Numbered from the stretch's first letter, positions 42,577 to 51,703 are shown. The stretch: DNA of 64,000 nucleotides from Paenibacillus sp. FSL R7-0273 (GCF_000758625.1 NZ_CP009283.1:3111501-3175500); one strand, 5' to 3'. The notes: generated by a model not told the origin, from the sequence alone. A program made the numbers and translations.

Positions 42577-44427
42577 TTAATCGGCGACAGGAGAGTCAGA
42601 GAACCCTTTTGGCTCAAACTGCTTGTCGTACAGAGCTTTATACACCCCGTTATGCTGCAGGAGCTTGTCATGCGTACCTTTTTCAACGATCGTTCCATCC
42701 TTAACCACCAGGATCTGATCAGCAGCAATAATCGTGGACAGCCTGTGGGCAATGATAATCCCGGTCTTGTTCGCCAAAAGGGAGTGCATCGCCTGCTGAA
42801 TATAGTATTCGGAGACGGTATCGAGGGAAGAGGTTGCTTCATCCATAATAATGACTGGCGGATTCTTCAACAGCACCCGGGCAATGGATAGCCGCTGCTG
42901 CTCCCCGCCTGACAGCTTGATCCCGCGGTTGCCGACGAGGGTCTCATATTGTTCCGGCAGCCCCATAATAAAATCATGGATATAGGCGGAACGGCAGGCT
43001 TCAATAATCTCGGCTTCAGCGGCATCGGGACGGGCGTACAGCAGATTGTCCCGGATTGTGCCGTTGAACAGGTAAGTGTCCTGGGTAACCAGTCCAATCT
43101 GGGAGCGCAGCGACTCCAGTGTGAATTCGCGGATGCTTGTACCGCCGATGCTGATTGTGCCTGAATCTGTCTCATAGAGCCGCGGAAGCAGACTGGTGAT
43201 GGTGGACTTGCCGGCTCCGCTTGGTCCGACCAGGGCAGTCACTGTGCCGGCATCTGCGGTAAAGCTGATTCCGCGCAGCGCGGGCTTATCCGGCTGATAG
43301 GAGAAATAGACATTGTCGAACAGGATGCTGTTTCCGGCTGCACTGACCGGCCTAGCATCAGGCTGATCTGTAATCACCGGCTCCATATCAAAATAATCGA
43401 AAATCCGCTCAAACAGCGCTACCGACCGCTTAATATCCACATACAAATTGGTCATCTGCATTACAGGACCGTACAGTCTGCCTAGGAGTGCAACAAAGGT
43501 GATGATGATACCGATAGACAGCTCCCCCTGGATAAAAAGAATCCCGCCGTACAGGTAGATCAGCATCGGGCCGATACTCGTAAAGGTGGAGAGGAACATA
43601 ATAAACCAGCGTCCGGCCATGGATTCGCGGATTTGCAGGCCTGTTGCTTCCGCATTGATTGCGGAGAAGCTTTTGTATTCGGCAGACTCTCTAGTAAAAA
43701 GCTTCATCAGAAGATAGCCGCTGACGCTCATTGTCTCCTGGATGATCCGGTTCTGCTCTGACACCTTTTCCTGTGTCTGCTTGGCAAGCTTCCAGCGGAC
43801 GTTGCCCATTTTGCGCGTAGGCACGATAAACAGGGGCACGACAAGAATGCCAAGCAGAGCCAGCTTCCAGTTCATAATGAACAGCGCGGCTGCTGTGGAC
43901 ACCAGAATAAACAGGTTGCTCGCAAAATTGACAATCGTGTTGTTGAATACGCTCTGTACGCCGGTGATGTCACTGGTCATTCTCGTAATGACCTCTCCCT
44001 GCTTCACTTCTGAGAAAAATTGCAGCGGCATCCGCTGAAGGTGGCGGTACATCTGGTTTTTCATATCATGCACAATATTTAAGGAGATAAAAGAATTCAA
44101 ATAATTCTGCAGTACGCCCAGCAGGCCGGAAACGACCGTTGTGCCCAGTGATGCAAGTACGAGCAGAATAAGCAGGCGCAGATTTTTGTCAGGCAGCGCC
44201 TGGTCGATAATCTGCTGAATCAGAATCGGGGGCAGCAGTCCAAGCACTGCAGATACGCCCAGTACAAGCATCACAACAGCCGTCTGCTTCCAATAGGGGA
44301 TAAAATATTTGCTGATCCGCAGCAGCAGCCCCCGGGAAAGCTCCGGCCTGCCCCCGGCTTCATCGAATTTAAATCTTCCGTGCCCCGGTCCTCCGCCGAA
44401 CCCGCCGGAACTGAAATCTCTTGCCAT
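42577..44427 (-). CDS. ABC exporter, fused membrane and ATPase domains (half-transporter)
   Basis: The 616-residue protein has a Gly-rich N-terminal tail, six membrane helices (residues about 40-320) and a C-terminal ATPase. ATPase motifs: Walker A GPSGAGKST, Q-loop near GLVTQDTYLFNGTIRDNL, signature LSGGEQQRLSIA, Walker B VIIMDEATSSLD, and H-loop IIIAHRLSTI. This is the BmrA/YfiC/LmrA-like family of multidrug or lipid exporters that work as homo- or heterodimers. No second half-transporter is adjacent, so a homodimer is likely. The substrate is unknown. It is transcribed alone. Confidence 0.92.
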   Translation of the reverse strand: MARDFSSGGFGGGPGHGRFKFDEAGGRPELSRGLLLRISKYFIPYWKQTAVVMLVLGVSAVLGLLPPILIQQIIDQALPDKNLRLLILLVLASLGTTVVSGLLGVLQNYLNSFISLNIVHDMKNQMYRHLQRMPLQFFSEVKQGEVITRMTSDITGVQSVFNNTIVNFASNLFILVSTAAALFIMNWKLALLGILVVPLFIVPTRKMGNVRWKLAKQTQEKVSEQNRIIQETMSVSGYLLMKLFTRESAEYKSFSAINAEATGLQIRESMAGRWFIMFLSTFTSIGPMLIYLYGGILFIQGELSIGIIITFVALLGRLYGPVMQMTNLYVDIKRSVALFERIFDYFDMEPVITDQPDARPVSAAGNSILFDNVYFSYQPDKPALRGISFTADAGTVTALVGPSGAGKSTITSLLPRLYETDSGTISIGGTSIREFTLESLRSQIGLVTQDTYLFNGTIRDNLLYARPDAAEAEIIEACRSAYIHDFIMGLPEQYETLVGNRGIKLSGGEQQRLSIARVLLKNPPVIIMDEATSSLDTVSEYYIQQAMHSLLANKTGIIIAHRLSTIIAADQILVVKDGTIVEKGTHDKLLQHNGVYKALYDKQFEPKGFSDSPVAD

Positions 44428-44562
44428 TAATGCTCACCAGCTTTGCTTGAATTTAATAGAGAGGTCCCGGGTAATTTTACACCTGATAGCCAGCCGGGTA
44501 AATGCTATAATTAACACTTTATACTACAGCACACCCGTTATAGCAGTACATATCAGTATGCA

Positions 44563-44598
44563 AAAGAACGGACAGCCTGCTTTGGCTGTCCGTTCTTT
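44563..44598 (-). terminator. Rho-independent terminator of the thiamin operon
   Basis: Perfect 15-base inverted repeat AAAGAACGGACAGCC (44563-44577) with its complement (44584-44598), followed on the minus strand by TTTT. It lies 32 bases after the thiE stop. Confidence 0.88.
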
Positions 44599-44629
44599 AT
44601 CTGTTTAGCAGGCCGGCTGCAGCCGGCTA

Positions 44630-45286
44630 TTAGAGCTGTACAGCATTCAGCAGCCGGCTTGCGGCTGCTTTAACATCAGCGGCTGCAGAAATGGCCGAGA
44701 TGACCGAGATACCATCCGCACCTGCGCGGATTACGGGTGAGGCATTATCAGCAGTGATGCCGCCGATTCCGACCAGCGGAATGCCGAGTCCGCTGAGCCT
44801 TAGCTGCTCAATGACCTGCGTGCCCTGCACAGCTCTGGCATCGTCTTTGGAGGAGGTCGGGTAGACCGGCCCGACGCCAAGGTAATCAGCACCGTCAGCG
44901 ATGGCCTGACGGGCTTCCTCTGGCGTGTGCGCCGACACGCCGACGATTTTACCTGCGCCAAGCCGGCGGCGGATGGAGCCGGCCGGCTCGTCCTCCTGGC
45001 CGACATGCACACCGTCGGCATCCAGCAGCTCAGCAAGCCCGATATCGTCGTTGACGATAAAGGGGATGCCATGTGCCCGGCAGATAGCCTGAAGCTGACG
45101 GCCAAGCCGTACGGCTGCGGCGCCGGTCAGGGCGCCGGGACCCTTTTCACGGAACTGGAACAGTGTGATGCCTCCGTTGATAGCCTGCGTCAGCGTCTCG
45201 GCAGGAGAGAGCCGGCAGTTGGCGCTGCCCATTATAAAATACAGCTTGAGTATGCGCCGGATATACTCTTCGCGGTCCTGCATCAT
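44630..45286 (-). CDS. thiE: Thiamin-phosphate synthase
   Basis: The 218-residue (beta/alpha)8 enzyme joins hydroxymethylpyrimidine pyrophosphate and thiazole phosphate to thiamin phosphate. Motifs: GGITLFQFREKG, FIVNDDIGLAELLDADGVHVGQED (pyrophosphate/Mg loop), GADYLGVGPVYPTSSKDDA, and VGIGGITADNASPVIRAGADG. The start ATG overlaps the thiD stop by four bases. It is the last gene of the salvage set thiM-thiD-thiE. Confidence 0.95.
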   Translation of the reverse strand: MMQDREEYIRRILKLYFIMGSANCRLSPAETLTQAINGGITLFQFREKGPGALTGAAAVRLGRQLQAICRAHGIPFIVNDDIGLAELLDADGVHVGQEDEPAGSIRRRLGAGKIVGVSAHTPEEARQAIADGADYLGVGPVYPTSSKDDARAVQGTQVIEQLRLSGLGIPLVGIGGITADNASPVIRAGADGISVISAISAAADVKAAASRLLNAVQL

Positions 45287-46101
45287 AGTGCATCCCCTTT
45301 TTGGGCGCGGCGGTACGCAAAATGGTTGGTCGGCCCATGTCCGTTACCGATCCCGAGACCGTGCTCAATTGCCGCCTGAATAAAGGCTTTGGCTGTGTGT
45401 ATCGCTTCATCTACACTGTCTCCTGCTGCAAGTCCTGCTGTTATCGCTGCCGAGAAGGTACAGCCGGTGCCGTGCGTATGTCTGGTAGCAATCCGCGGGC
45501 TGTCCAGATATGCAAACGCCTGCCCGTCATAGATCAGATCCCGCACACCGTCGGTTCCGTCATCATGACCGCCTTTGAGCACAACATATTTTGGTCCCAT
45601 AGTATGAATCAGCCTGGCGGCCTGCTCACGCTCTTTAAGGCCGGTGATGGTCATGCCGGTCAGCATTTCCGCTTCGGGTATATTTGGCGTCACAACAAGT
45701 GTCAGCGGCAGCAGCTCGCTGATTAATGCAGCCACTGCCTCCTGCTGCAGAAGGGGTGAACCGCCCTTGGCAACCATAACCGGATCGACTATAAGTCTGC
45801 TCCAGCCGTAGTTTCGCACCTTGGCAGCGACGATTTCTATAATACCGCTGCTGAACAGCATGCCGGTCTTCACGGCATCCGGCGGCAGATCGGTGCCGAC
45901 AGAGTCAAGCTGGGCTGCGACCGCCTCCCCGGTGAGCGGATAAACGGCCTGAACGCCCAGCGTATTCTGTGCAGTTACGGCAGTTAATGCGGACATACCG
46001 TAGACACCCAACTCCTGGAAGGTTTTGAGGTCAGCCTGAATTCCGGCGCCGCCGCCGCTGTCAGAGCCGGCAATGGTGAGGGCTTTAAATGTATGGGTCA
46101 T
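45283..46101 (-). CDS. thiD: Hydroxymethylpyrimidine/phosphomethylpyrimidine kinase
   Basis: The 272-residue ribokinase-fold enzyme phosphorylates HMP twice. Motifs: TIAGSDSGGGAGIQADLKTF, VVTPNIPEAEMLTG, KGGHDDG and HTHGTGCTFSAAITAGLAAGDS with the catalytic Asp/Gly anion hole (GTGCTFSAA). It overlaps thiE and lies 24 bases after thiM. The HMP substrate would be supplied by the ThiXYZ system encoded upstream, consistent with a pure salvage pathway. Confidence 0.95.
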   Translation of the reverse strand: MTHTFKALTIAGSDSGGGAGIQADLKTFQELGVYGMSALTAVTAQNTLGVQAVYPLTGEAVAAQLDSVGTDLPPDAVKTGMLFSSGIIEIVAAKVRNYGWSRLIVDPVMVAKGGSPLLQQEAVAALISELLPLTLVVTPNIPEAEMLTGMTITGLKEREQAARLIHTMGPKYVVLKGGHDDGTDGVRDLIYDGQAFAYLDSPRIATRHTHGTGCTFSAAITAGLAAGDSVDEAIHTAKAFIQAAIEHGLGIGNGHGPTNHFAYRRAQKGDAL

Positions 46102-46125
46102 GAGGTGTGCTCCTTTGCTGCAGAT

Positions 46126-46926
46126 TTATTGTGGATTGAGCTGTTCGATCCGTGATCTCTGGCTGTACAGCTCCGGTGTTACTACTGACAGCTGGTTCAG
46201 GAATTCAATCTGGAAGGCGGCAGGCCCCTGGCCTTCAGTCTTCTCAGCGGCAAGCTCGGCTGCGACACCATAGAAGGAGAGGGCTTCAGCTGCGGCCTCC
46301 AGCCATTTTCCTTCACTGGCAGCAAGAAATGCGCCGACAACCGCGCTAAGCAGGCAGCCGGTGCCGGTAACCTTGGTCAGAACAGGGTGGCCGTTGCTGA
46401 CAACATAGGTGCGGCTGCCGTCTGTAATGACATCTTCCCTGCCTGTAATGATGACCACACAGCCGAGCTTGCGGGCGGCTTTGTTTGCCAGGGCAATCAC
46501 ATCACCATCGCCTGCACCGGCATCAACGCCTTTGCTGGCCCAGTGCTCGCCTGCCACGTTGGCGACCTCAGCGACATTACCGCGCAGTGCGGTAAGCTGC
46601 ATGGCCTGTACCAGCTTTTGCGTGACTTCGCTGCGGTAAGCGGTCGCCCCGGCTCCCACCGGGTCAAGCACCAGGGGAATACTGTGCTTGTTGGCCGATT
46701 GTCCGGCGAGAATCATGGAGGCGATGGCCTGTTCGTTCAGCGTGCCGATATTCAATACAACGGCACCGGACATGGCGGCTACATCCTCTACTTCTTCACG
46801 GGCATCTGCCATAAAGGGGGAGGCGCCGAGCGCCAGCAGCCCGTTAGCAGAGAAGTTGGCAACAACGATGTTCGTAATATTATGGATGAGCGGATTAAGC
46901 TCGCGTACTTTGGCTAAGTAGGACAT
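46126..46926 (-). CDS. thiM: Hydroxyethylthiazole kinase
   Basis: The 266-residue ribokinase-like enzyme phosphorylates hydroxyethylthiazole for thiamin salvage. Motifs: [27 protein letters not shown] (substrate loop), [13 protein letters not shown], and [18 protein letters not shown] (ATP anion hole with Cys). The start ATG follows TAGGAGGAATC. A 287-base gap separates it from thiY; no terminator-like U-run is seen in it, so read-through from the TPP riboswitch operon is plausible, although an own promoter cannot be excluded. Confidence 0.95.
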   Translation of the reverse strand: MSYLAKVRELNPLIHNITNIVVANFSANGLLALGASPFMADAREEVEDVAAMSGAVVLNIGTLNEQAIASMILAGQSANKHSIPLVLDPVGAGATAYRSEVTQKLVQAMQLTALRGNVAEVANVAGEHWASKGVDAGAGDGDVIALANKAARKLGCVVIITGREDVITDGSRTYVVSNGHPVLTKVTGTGCLLSAVVGAFLAASEGKWLEAAAEALSFYGVAAELAAEKTEGQGPAAFQIEFLNQLSVVTPELYSQRSRIEQLNPQ

Positions 46927-46996
46927 AATGATTCCTCCTAAGGATGGTTTTATAAAGGGACAGTCGTATTCCCGGCAAGCTGATGGTTTACATAGT

Positions 46997-47178
46997 TGTA
47001 TCTTGTGCAGTTAAAAGTCTGGATGGGGCCCGTTCGGCTGCAATAACTGCACTCTGTACATCTATAAATAGAAAAATGAAGGAAAATAGAGAAAATCCGT
47101 GATTTTAAGTGTACGAAGTGCAGTTATATCTAAAAAATAGTGAATTTGCCCGGATATAAGTGTACAAAGTGCAGTTAA
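46997..47178. repeat. Cluster of four intergenic repeats with core TGTACnnAGTGCAGTTA
   Basis: Three copies in one direction (about 46997-47014, 47105-47128 and 47155-47178) and one in inverse direction (47043-47060). The inverted copy and the next one can pair into a long hairpin with a loop of about 45 bases. The core recurs with 1-3 mismatches. This is the main content of the gap between thiM and thiY and resembles REP/BIME-like elements. I see no coding frame. Confidence 0.75.
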
Positions 47179-47192
47179 GAGTGACGCTTGCC

Positions 47193-47220
47193 TTACAGAT
47201 TACAGATTACAGATTACAGA
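47193..47220. repeat. Tandem heptamer (TTACAGA)x4 at the thiY stop
   Basis: Four exact copies of TTACAGA in tandem (28 bases). On the minus strand each unit reads TCTGTAA, so TAA recurs every seven bases and stops fall in all three frames. The first TAA is the thiY stop codon. Confidence 0.85.
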
Positions 47221-48272
47221 TTCTCAAAAGCCTCATCACTATTCGTTTCACCTGATATCAGCCCGTTCCCGGACAGCCAATCCGCGACCCTGCTCCACGA
47301 TTCCGGGGACTGGTAGCCGAAGGGCTGGTCTCCGGCATCCATCAGGGGCAGCAGAATATCGAGGCTCTGGCGCTCAATCTGCGGATCAAGCGGGGCGGTG
47401 CTGTCCTCATGGTCCAGCAGAATCTGCAGGCCCTCCTCCGGATGCTCCTGCACGAACTGCTGCCCTTTGCGGACGGCGTTCATGAACCTGCTGTAATCAG
47501 CCCGGGATTCCTTCAGGTTCTCTTCCCCGGCAACCAGCACCAGCTCGTAATAGTCAGGCACACCAAACGCGGTGGGATCGATTGAGGTGACAGGGTGCTG
47601 CTCCTTGGCCAGAATCAGCTGCTCATGATTAATGAAGCCGCCGATTATCGCATCGACCCGGCCGGTTGTAATCGCCGGAATCAGATCAAAGCCGACATCG
47701 ACCATATTCAGTGACTGCGGATCGCCCCCGTCATGCTCCACCATCGTCCGCAGCATGGCTTCATAGAGCGGAATGGAGGAATAACCCGCGGTTTTGCCGG
47801 CTAAATCTCCGGGTGCTGTAATTCCGCTGTCAGCAGGGACGAGCAGGTGATTAAGCGGATGCCGGACGAGAGCGGCTAGCGAAACGACCGGAATCTGCTC
47901 CGAGCGGGCCATGAGCACCTGGGGCTGGTAGGTAAGAGCCAGATCAATCTTGCCTGCGGCTGCGAGCTTCAGTGCGTCATTGCTGTCCGCAGGCATCTGC
48001 AGCTCAACCTCCAGACCCTCCTCCTTGAAATATCCCTTCTCCTGCGCAGCATACAGGAAGGAGTGTACAGCGTTCGGGTACCAGTCGAGCATGACGGACA
48101 GCTCGCGCAGCTGTCCGCTGCTGCCGGAAGCTGCCGTTTTTGCTTCGCCGGTGCCCTGGTTATTTCCGCTGCAGCCGCTCACAGCTGCAAGCAGGCAGAT
48201 CAGCAGCATGAGCAGACCGGCGCCGCGCAGGCGTCTTGACGATAATTTGGAATAATGGCGTAATAGGTTCAT
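47214..48272 (-). CDS. thiY: Thiamin-precursor (HMP) ABC transporter substrate-binding lipoprotein
   Basis: The 352-residue NMT1/THI5-like binding protein has a lipoprotein signal ending LLAAVSGC (Cys34 as lipidation site). The mature part begins with ELSVMLDWYPNAVHSFLYAAQEKGYF, the classical ThiY start. It is followed by LEVELQMPADSNDALKLAAAGKIDLAL and GRVDAIIGGF. It captures formylaminopyrimidine or HMP outside the cell for ThiX/ThiZ. The gene ends inside the heptamer repeat. The start overlaps the thiX stop by four bases. Confidence 0.92.
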   Translation of the reverse strand: MNLLRHYSKLSSRRLRGAGLLMLLICLLAAVSGCSGNNQGTGEAKTAASGSSGQLRELSVMLDWYPNAVHSFLYAAQEKGYFKEEGLEVELQMPADSNDALKLAAAGKIDLALTYQPQVLMARSEQIPVVSLAALVRHPLNHLLVPADSGITAPGDLAGKTAGYSSIPLYEAMLRTMVEHDGGDPQSLNMVDVGFDLIPAITTGRVDAIIGGFINHEQLILAKEQHPVTSIDPTAFGVPDYYELVLVAGEENLKESRADYSRFMNAVRKGQQFVQEHPEEGLQILLDHEDSTAPLDPQIERQSLDILLPLMDAGDQPFGYQSPESWSRVADWLSGNGLISGETNSDEAFENL

Positions 48273-49045
48273 CTTCGCAAGCCTCTTTTCTTCAGAATAA
48301 TGATTTCAACAATGCTGATACAGAGAAACAGCAGAACACCAAGTGCAGAGAGCAGGCCGACAGCGGCGAACAGCTCCGGGCTGTGCAGATTGCCGGCCAT
48401 GCGGCGGCTATAGTAGCCGAGCCCCTGGCTGCCGCCAAGCCACTCCCCGATAGTTGCACCAATAACGCAGTAGACGATGGACAGCTTCAGTCCGGAGAAA
48501 TAGGCGGGCAGCGCCAGCGGAATCTGGACTTTCGCCAGCAGCTGCAGGCGGCTTGCCCCGAGAGTCAGCAGCAGTTCCTTGTATTGCCCGCCGCTTTTAT
48601 AAAGACCGTCATATGTACCTACAACGACCGGGAAAAAGGCTGTGAGAAACACAACAGCGATCTTGCCGCCGAGCGTATAGCCGAACCACATAATAAAAAT
48701 GGGTGATAGGGCAAGCAGCGGAATGGTCTGGCTGACAATCAGCAGGGGATAGACAGCTTTGGCCAAAAGCGGCAGCAGATGCATCCCGGTGCCGAGCAGC
48801 GTGCCGCAGATCAAAGATAAGCCGAAGCCCAGCACAATCTCCTGCAGGGTTGCCGGAAGATGGCGGCCGAACAGCAGCTCACGCTGCTCGATTAAGGCGT
48901 TCCAGACCGATGAAGGTGCCGGGAGAATAAATGCCGGTACCTGCCCGTAACGAACGCCTGCTTCCCAGCAGAGCAATAGGAGCAGCACCAGCAGGACAGC
49001 AGGGGCATAGGTGGTGAGACGCCGCTTAATATGCACAGCTCTCAT
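48269..49045 (-). CDS. thiX: Thiamin-precursor ABC transporter permease
   Basis: About 258 residues from ATG 49045 (GGAGG six bases before), overlapping the thiZ end by 20 bases. Six helices and an EAA-like loop at SGGQYKELLLTLGASRLQLLAKVQIPLALP are visible. VLLFLCISIVEIIIL is the last helix. It is the SsuC/ThiX-like type. Its partners are ThiZ and ThiY encoded on both sides. Confidence 0.9.
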   Translation of the reverse strand: MRAVHIKRRLTTYAPAVLLVLLLLLCWEAGVRYGQVPAFILPAPSSVWNALIEQRELLFGRHLPATLQEIVLGFGLSLICGTLLGTGMHLLPLLAKAVYPLLIVSQTIPLLALSPIFIMWFGYTLGGKIAVVFLTAFFPVVVGTYDGLYKSGGQYKELLLTLGASRLQLLAKVQIPLALPAYFSGLKLSIVYCVIGATIGEWLGGSQGLGYYSRRMAGNLHSPELFAAVGLLSALGVLLFLCISIVEIIILKKRGLRR

Positions 49046-49784
49046 GCAGCCTCCGCTCCAGCTCCTCCCGCAGGGCAATGAACTGCGGCTGATAGAGGAG
49101 CTGTCCGTTTCTTGGCCGCGGCAGCGCGACCGTCATTTCCTGCAGCCCGCCTCCGCTGTGCATCAGATAGATCCGGTCGCTGAGCAGGAGAGCTTCCTCC
49201 AGATCATGGGTGATGAACAGCACCGTTCGTTCAAGCCCGGTCCAGAGGTCCAGCAGCCATTGCTGCAGCCCGCGCTTCGTCATCGCATCAAGCGCTCCAA
49301 AGGGCTCATCCAGCAGCAGCAATTCACATCCTGTAGAGAGAGTGCGGGCCAGGGCAGCCCGCTGGCGCATGCCGCCGGACAGCTCATGGGGATAAGCCGC
49401 CTCTGTACCGTCCAGGCCGAGGCTGTGCAGCAGACCGCGAATCTGCTGTACAGCCTCTTTTTTTGTAACGCCGGGCTTAAGCTCCCAGGGCAGCAGGCAG
49501 TTATCCAGCACCGTTCTCCAGGGCAGCAGTAGATCCTGCTGCGGCATATAGCCGACTCTGCCGAGCCTTGAAGAAGCTGTATGTGTCGGACCGCCGTCCA
49601 GGCTGATTTCTCCGCCTGTTGGTTCGAGCAGCCCTGCGAGGATTTTGAACAGGGTGCTTTTCCCGCAGCCGCTTGCCCCTGCGATAGAGATAAACTCACC
49701 CCGCCGGATCTTCATCGATAGCTCTGTGAATACAGGCGGCCGGTCCGCCGTATAGGCATAAGATAGATTAGAAACCGATAGCAT
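49026..49784 (-). CDS. thiZ: Thiamin-precursor ABC transporter ATPase
   Basis: 252 residues from ATG 49784, with AAGGAGG about twelve bases upstream. ATPase motifs: GASGCGKSTL (Walker A), GYMPQQDLLLPWRT (Q-loop), LSGGMRQRAALAR (signature), ELLLLDEPFGALD (Walker B), FITHDLEEALLLSDR (H-loop). It belongs to the SsuB/TauB/ThiZ branch. It is the first gene after the TPP riboswitch. A longer frame upstream of 49784 lacks a ribosome binding site. Confidence 0.92.
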   Translation of the reverse strand: MLSVSNLSYAYTADRPPVFTELSMKIRRGEFISIAGASGCGKSTLFKILAGLLEPTGGEISLDGGPTHTASSRLGRVGYMPQQDLLLPWRTVLDNCLLPWELKPGVTKKEAVQQIRGLLHSLGLDGTEAAYPHELSGGMRQRAALARTLSTGCELLLLDEPFGALDAMTKRGLQQWLLDLWTGLERTVLFITHDLEEALLLSDRIYLMHSGGGLQEMTVALPRPRNGQLLYQPQFIALREELERRLHESCAY

Positions 49785-49827
49785 AGCAGCTTGTTGACCT
49801 CCTTGAATGACGAGACACATTACACGC

Positions 49828-50005
49828 AAAAAAGACCCCTTGATTTCCGGAGGAAATAAAGAGGTCTGAAAGGTACAGTCGGGCAGGCTGGATAACAGCC
49901 GTTCTGTTCATTTCTGCTCCACTTCCCTCCGCTGGTATGATCCAGATCAGGTTCCAAGGGTCCGGAGCTTAAGCTCCGTCTCAGTCGGCCGACTCCCCTA
50001 GTGAA
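49828..50005 (-). promoter_or_regulatory. TPP riboswitch with downstream terminator
   Basis: On the minus strand the THI element is visible: CTAGGGGAG, then CTGAGAC near 49985-49979, then ACCCTTGGAACCTGATCTGG (49961-49942) and a closing AGCGGAGGGAAGTGG. About 50 bases further, AGACCTC (49867-49861) can pair with GGGGTCT (49839-49833), followed by TTTTTT: a terminator as expression platform. It should shut off thiZXY and probably thiMDE when thiamin pyrophosphate is high. Confidence 0.93.
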
Positions 50006-50040
50006 ATAACAGGTCGATATGCAATTCGTAATTGCTAATT

Positions 50041-50068
50041 AATATACCATAACCTGGACGTTTGTAAA
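50041..50068 (-). promoter_or_regulatory. Promoter of the thiamin operon
   Basis: Minus strand: -35 TTTACA (50068-50063), 16-base spacer, -10 TATATT (50046-50041), 36 bases upstream of the riboswitch aptamer. Confidence 0.65.
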
Positions 50069-50171
50069 GAGAAGGCTTTCGGATTCTTCTTCTGAGGGAA
50101 AGGAATAGCCTGCTTTGGGCATGATAACTTTAATCTGTAACAGCTGACCACAGCACAAGGAGGAGATCACA

Positions 50172-51002
50172 ATGAAAAAATGGGCGCTGGCGCCTCTGCT
50201 GCTGCTGGGCATTGTACTTACGGCATGCGGCAGCAATAATAATAATGCAGCTGAAGGAACAATAGGCGGCGCGGATGTAGCAGCTTCTCCTGCGGCCCGG
50301 AACAGCCTGGAAACGGTAAAGGCCTCCGGCAGGCTGAGAGTAGGCACCGAAGGCACGTACTCGCCGTTTACCTACCATGATGCGGACGGAACGCTAACCG
50401 GCTTTGACGTGGATATTGCCAGGGAGATAGCCAAACGGATCGGTGTGGAAGCGGAGTTTGTCGAGACCCAGTGGGACGGTATTTTTGCCGGAATGGATGC
50501 AGGGCGCTTTGATGCTATTTTTAATGAGGTGTCCATTACGGATGAGCGTAAGGTGAAATATGATTTCTCTGAACCTTATGTCGTATCCAAAGCGGTGCTG
50601 ATTGTAGGGGAGGGGAACGGGGATATCAAAAGCTTTGCTGATCTCAAGGGCAAAAAAGCCGGGCAGTCGCTGACCAGCAACCTGTCTGACATCGCACGCG
50701 AGAACGGCGCGGAAATTGTGGCGATTGAAGGCTTCAATCAGGCGATAGACCTCCTGGTCTCCGGACGGATTGATGCTACGGTTAACGACGGCTTGTCCTT
50801 TCTGGATCTGAAGAAGCAGAAGCCGGACGTACAGATCAAGCAGGTAGATGAAATGGCTGAAGGCTCGCGGAGCGCTGCCGTTTTCCTGAAGGGCAATGAG
50901 GAGCTAGTGCAGGCGGTCGACGGGGCACTTGCAGCAATGAAGGAGGACGGGACCTATCTAGCCATTTCCGAGAAATATTTCGGGGCGGATGTCTCAAAAT
51001 AA
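50172..51002 (+). CDS. tcyA: L-cystine (polar amino acid) ABC transporter binding lipoprotein
   Basis: The 276-residue family 3 amino acid-binding protein has a lipobox (LTAC, Cys19) and an Asn-rich linker. The mature fold starts SGRLRVGTEGTYSPFTYHDADGTLTGFDVDIAREIAKRI. Binding-site blocks are FDAIFNEVSITDERKVKYDFSEPY and KKAGQSLTSNLSDIARENGAE. The adjacent permease and ATPase match the TcyABC type, the latter strongly, so cystine is the best guess; other polar amino acids remain possible. The ribosome binding site AAGGAGGAG precedes the ATG. Confidence 0.82.
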   Translation: MKKWALAPLLLLGIVLTACGSNNNNAAEGTIGGADVAASPAARNSLETVKASGRLRVGTEGTYSPFTYHDADGTLTGFDVDIAREIAKRIGVEAEFVETQWDGIFAGMDAGRFDAIFNEVSITDERKVKYDFSEPYVVSKAVLIVGEGNGDIKSFADLKGKKAGQSLTSNLSDIARENGAEIVAIEGFNQAIDLLVSGRIDATVNDGLSFLDLKKQKPDVQIKQVDEMAEGSRSAAVFLKGNEELVQAVDGALAAMKEDGTYLAISEKYFGADVSK

Positions 51003-51023
51003 TGGCTGAAGGAGCTCCCTGCG

Positions 51024-51692
51024 ATGGATGACCGCAAGCTGCAAATATTTCTGGATTCGCTGCTGCCTCTGCTCAAGGCAGGAGTGGCTTATACGATTCC
51101 GCTGGCGCTGCTCTCCTTTATACTGGGACTGCTGCTTGCAGTGGCGACTGCGCTGGTGCGGATCTCTTCATGGCGGATTCCCGGGCTGATTGCCAGGTTT
51201 TATGTGTGGATCATCCGGGGGACTCCGCTGCTGGTACAGCTGTTTATTATTTTCTACGGATTGCCTGCCGCAGGTGTTGTGCTGGACCCGTTTACCGCTG
51301 CGGTTATCGGGTTCACGCTGAGTGTCGGTGCGTATTCGTCAGAAATTATCCGGGCCGCCGTATTATCGGTTCCCAAAGGGCAGTGGGAGGCGGCCTATTC
51401 CGTCGGGATGACCCGGGGGCAGGCGCTGCGCCGGATTATTCTGCCCCAGGCGGTGCGGGTGTCGGTTCCGCCGCTGTCGAATTCTTTTATCAGCCTCGTA
51501 AAAGACACCTCGCTCGCCGCAGGCATTACCTATGTGGAAATGTTCAGGACAGCCCAGCAGATTACCGCAACTACCTATGAGCCTTTGCTGCTCTATTGTG
51601 AAGCTGCGCTTTATTATCTGCTGTTCTGTTCCGTACTGTCAGTGGTGCAAAGCAGGCTGGAGAAACGGTTTGACCGTTACTCGGCCGGATAA
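51024..51692 (+). CDS. tcyB: L-cystine ABC transporter permease
   Basis: The 222-residue His/Glu/Gln-type permease has about five helices. The conserved stretch is VYVWIIRGTPLLVQLFIIFYG-like (RGTPLLVQ) and the EAA loop GQWEAAYSVGMTRGQALRRIILPQA. It ends in a basic tail. It is coded 21 bases after tcyA and 11 bases before tcyC. It forms a homodimer in this family. Confidence 0.85.
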   Translation: MDDRKLQIFLDSLLPLLKAGVAYTIPLALLSFILGLLLAVATALVRISSWRIPGLIARFYVWIIRGTPLLVQLFIIFYGLPAAGVVLDPFTAAVIGFTLSVGAYSSEIIRAAVLSVPKGQWEAAYSVGMTRGQALRRIILPQAVRVSVPPLSNSFISLVKDTSLAAGITYVEMFRTAQQITATTYEPLLLYCEAALYYLLFCSVLSVVQSRLEKRFDRYSAG

Positions 51693-51703
51693 GGAGGCGC
51701 AAT

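Noticed and set aside
47193..47220. Tandem heptamer read as a CRISPR-like array
   Set aside because: Unit of seven bases without spacers, no cas genes; a simple tandem repeat.
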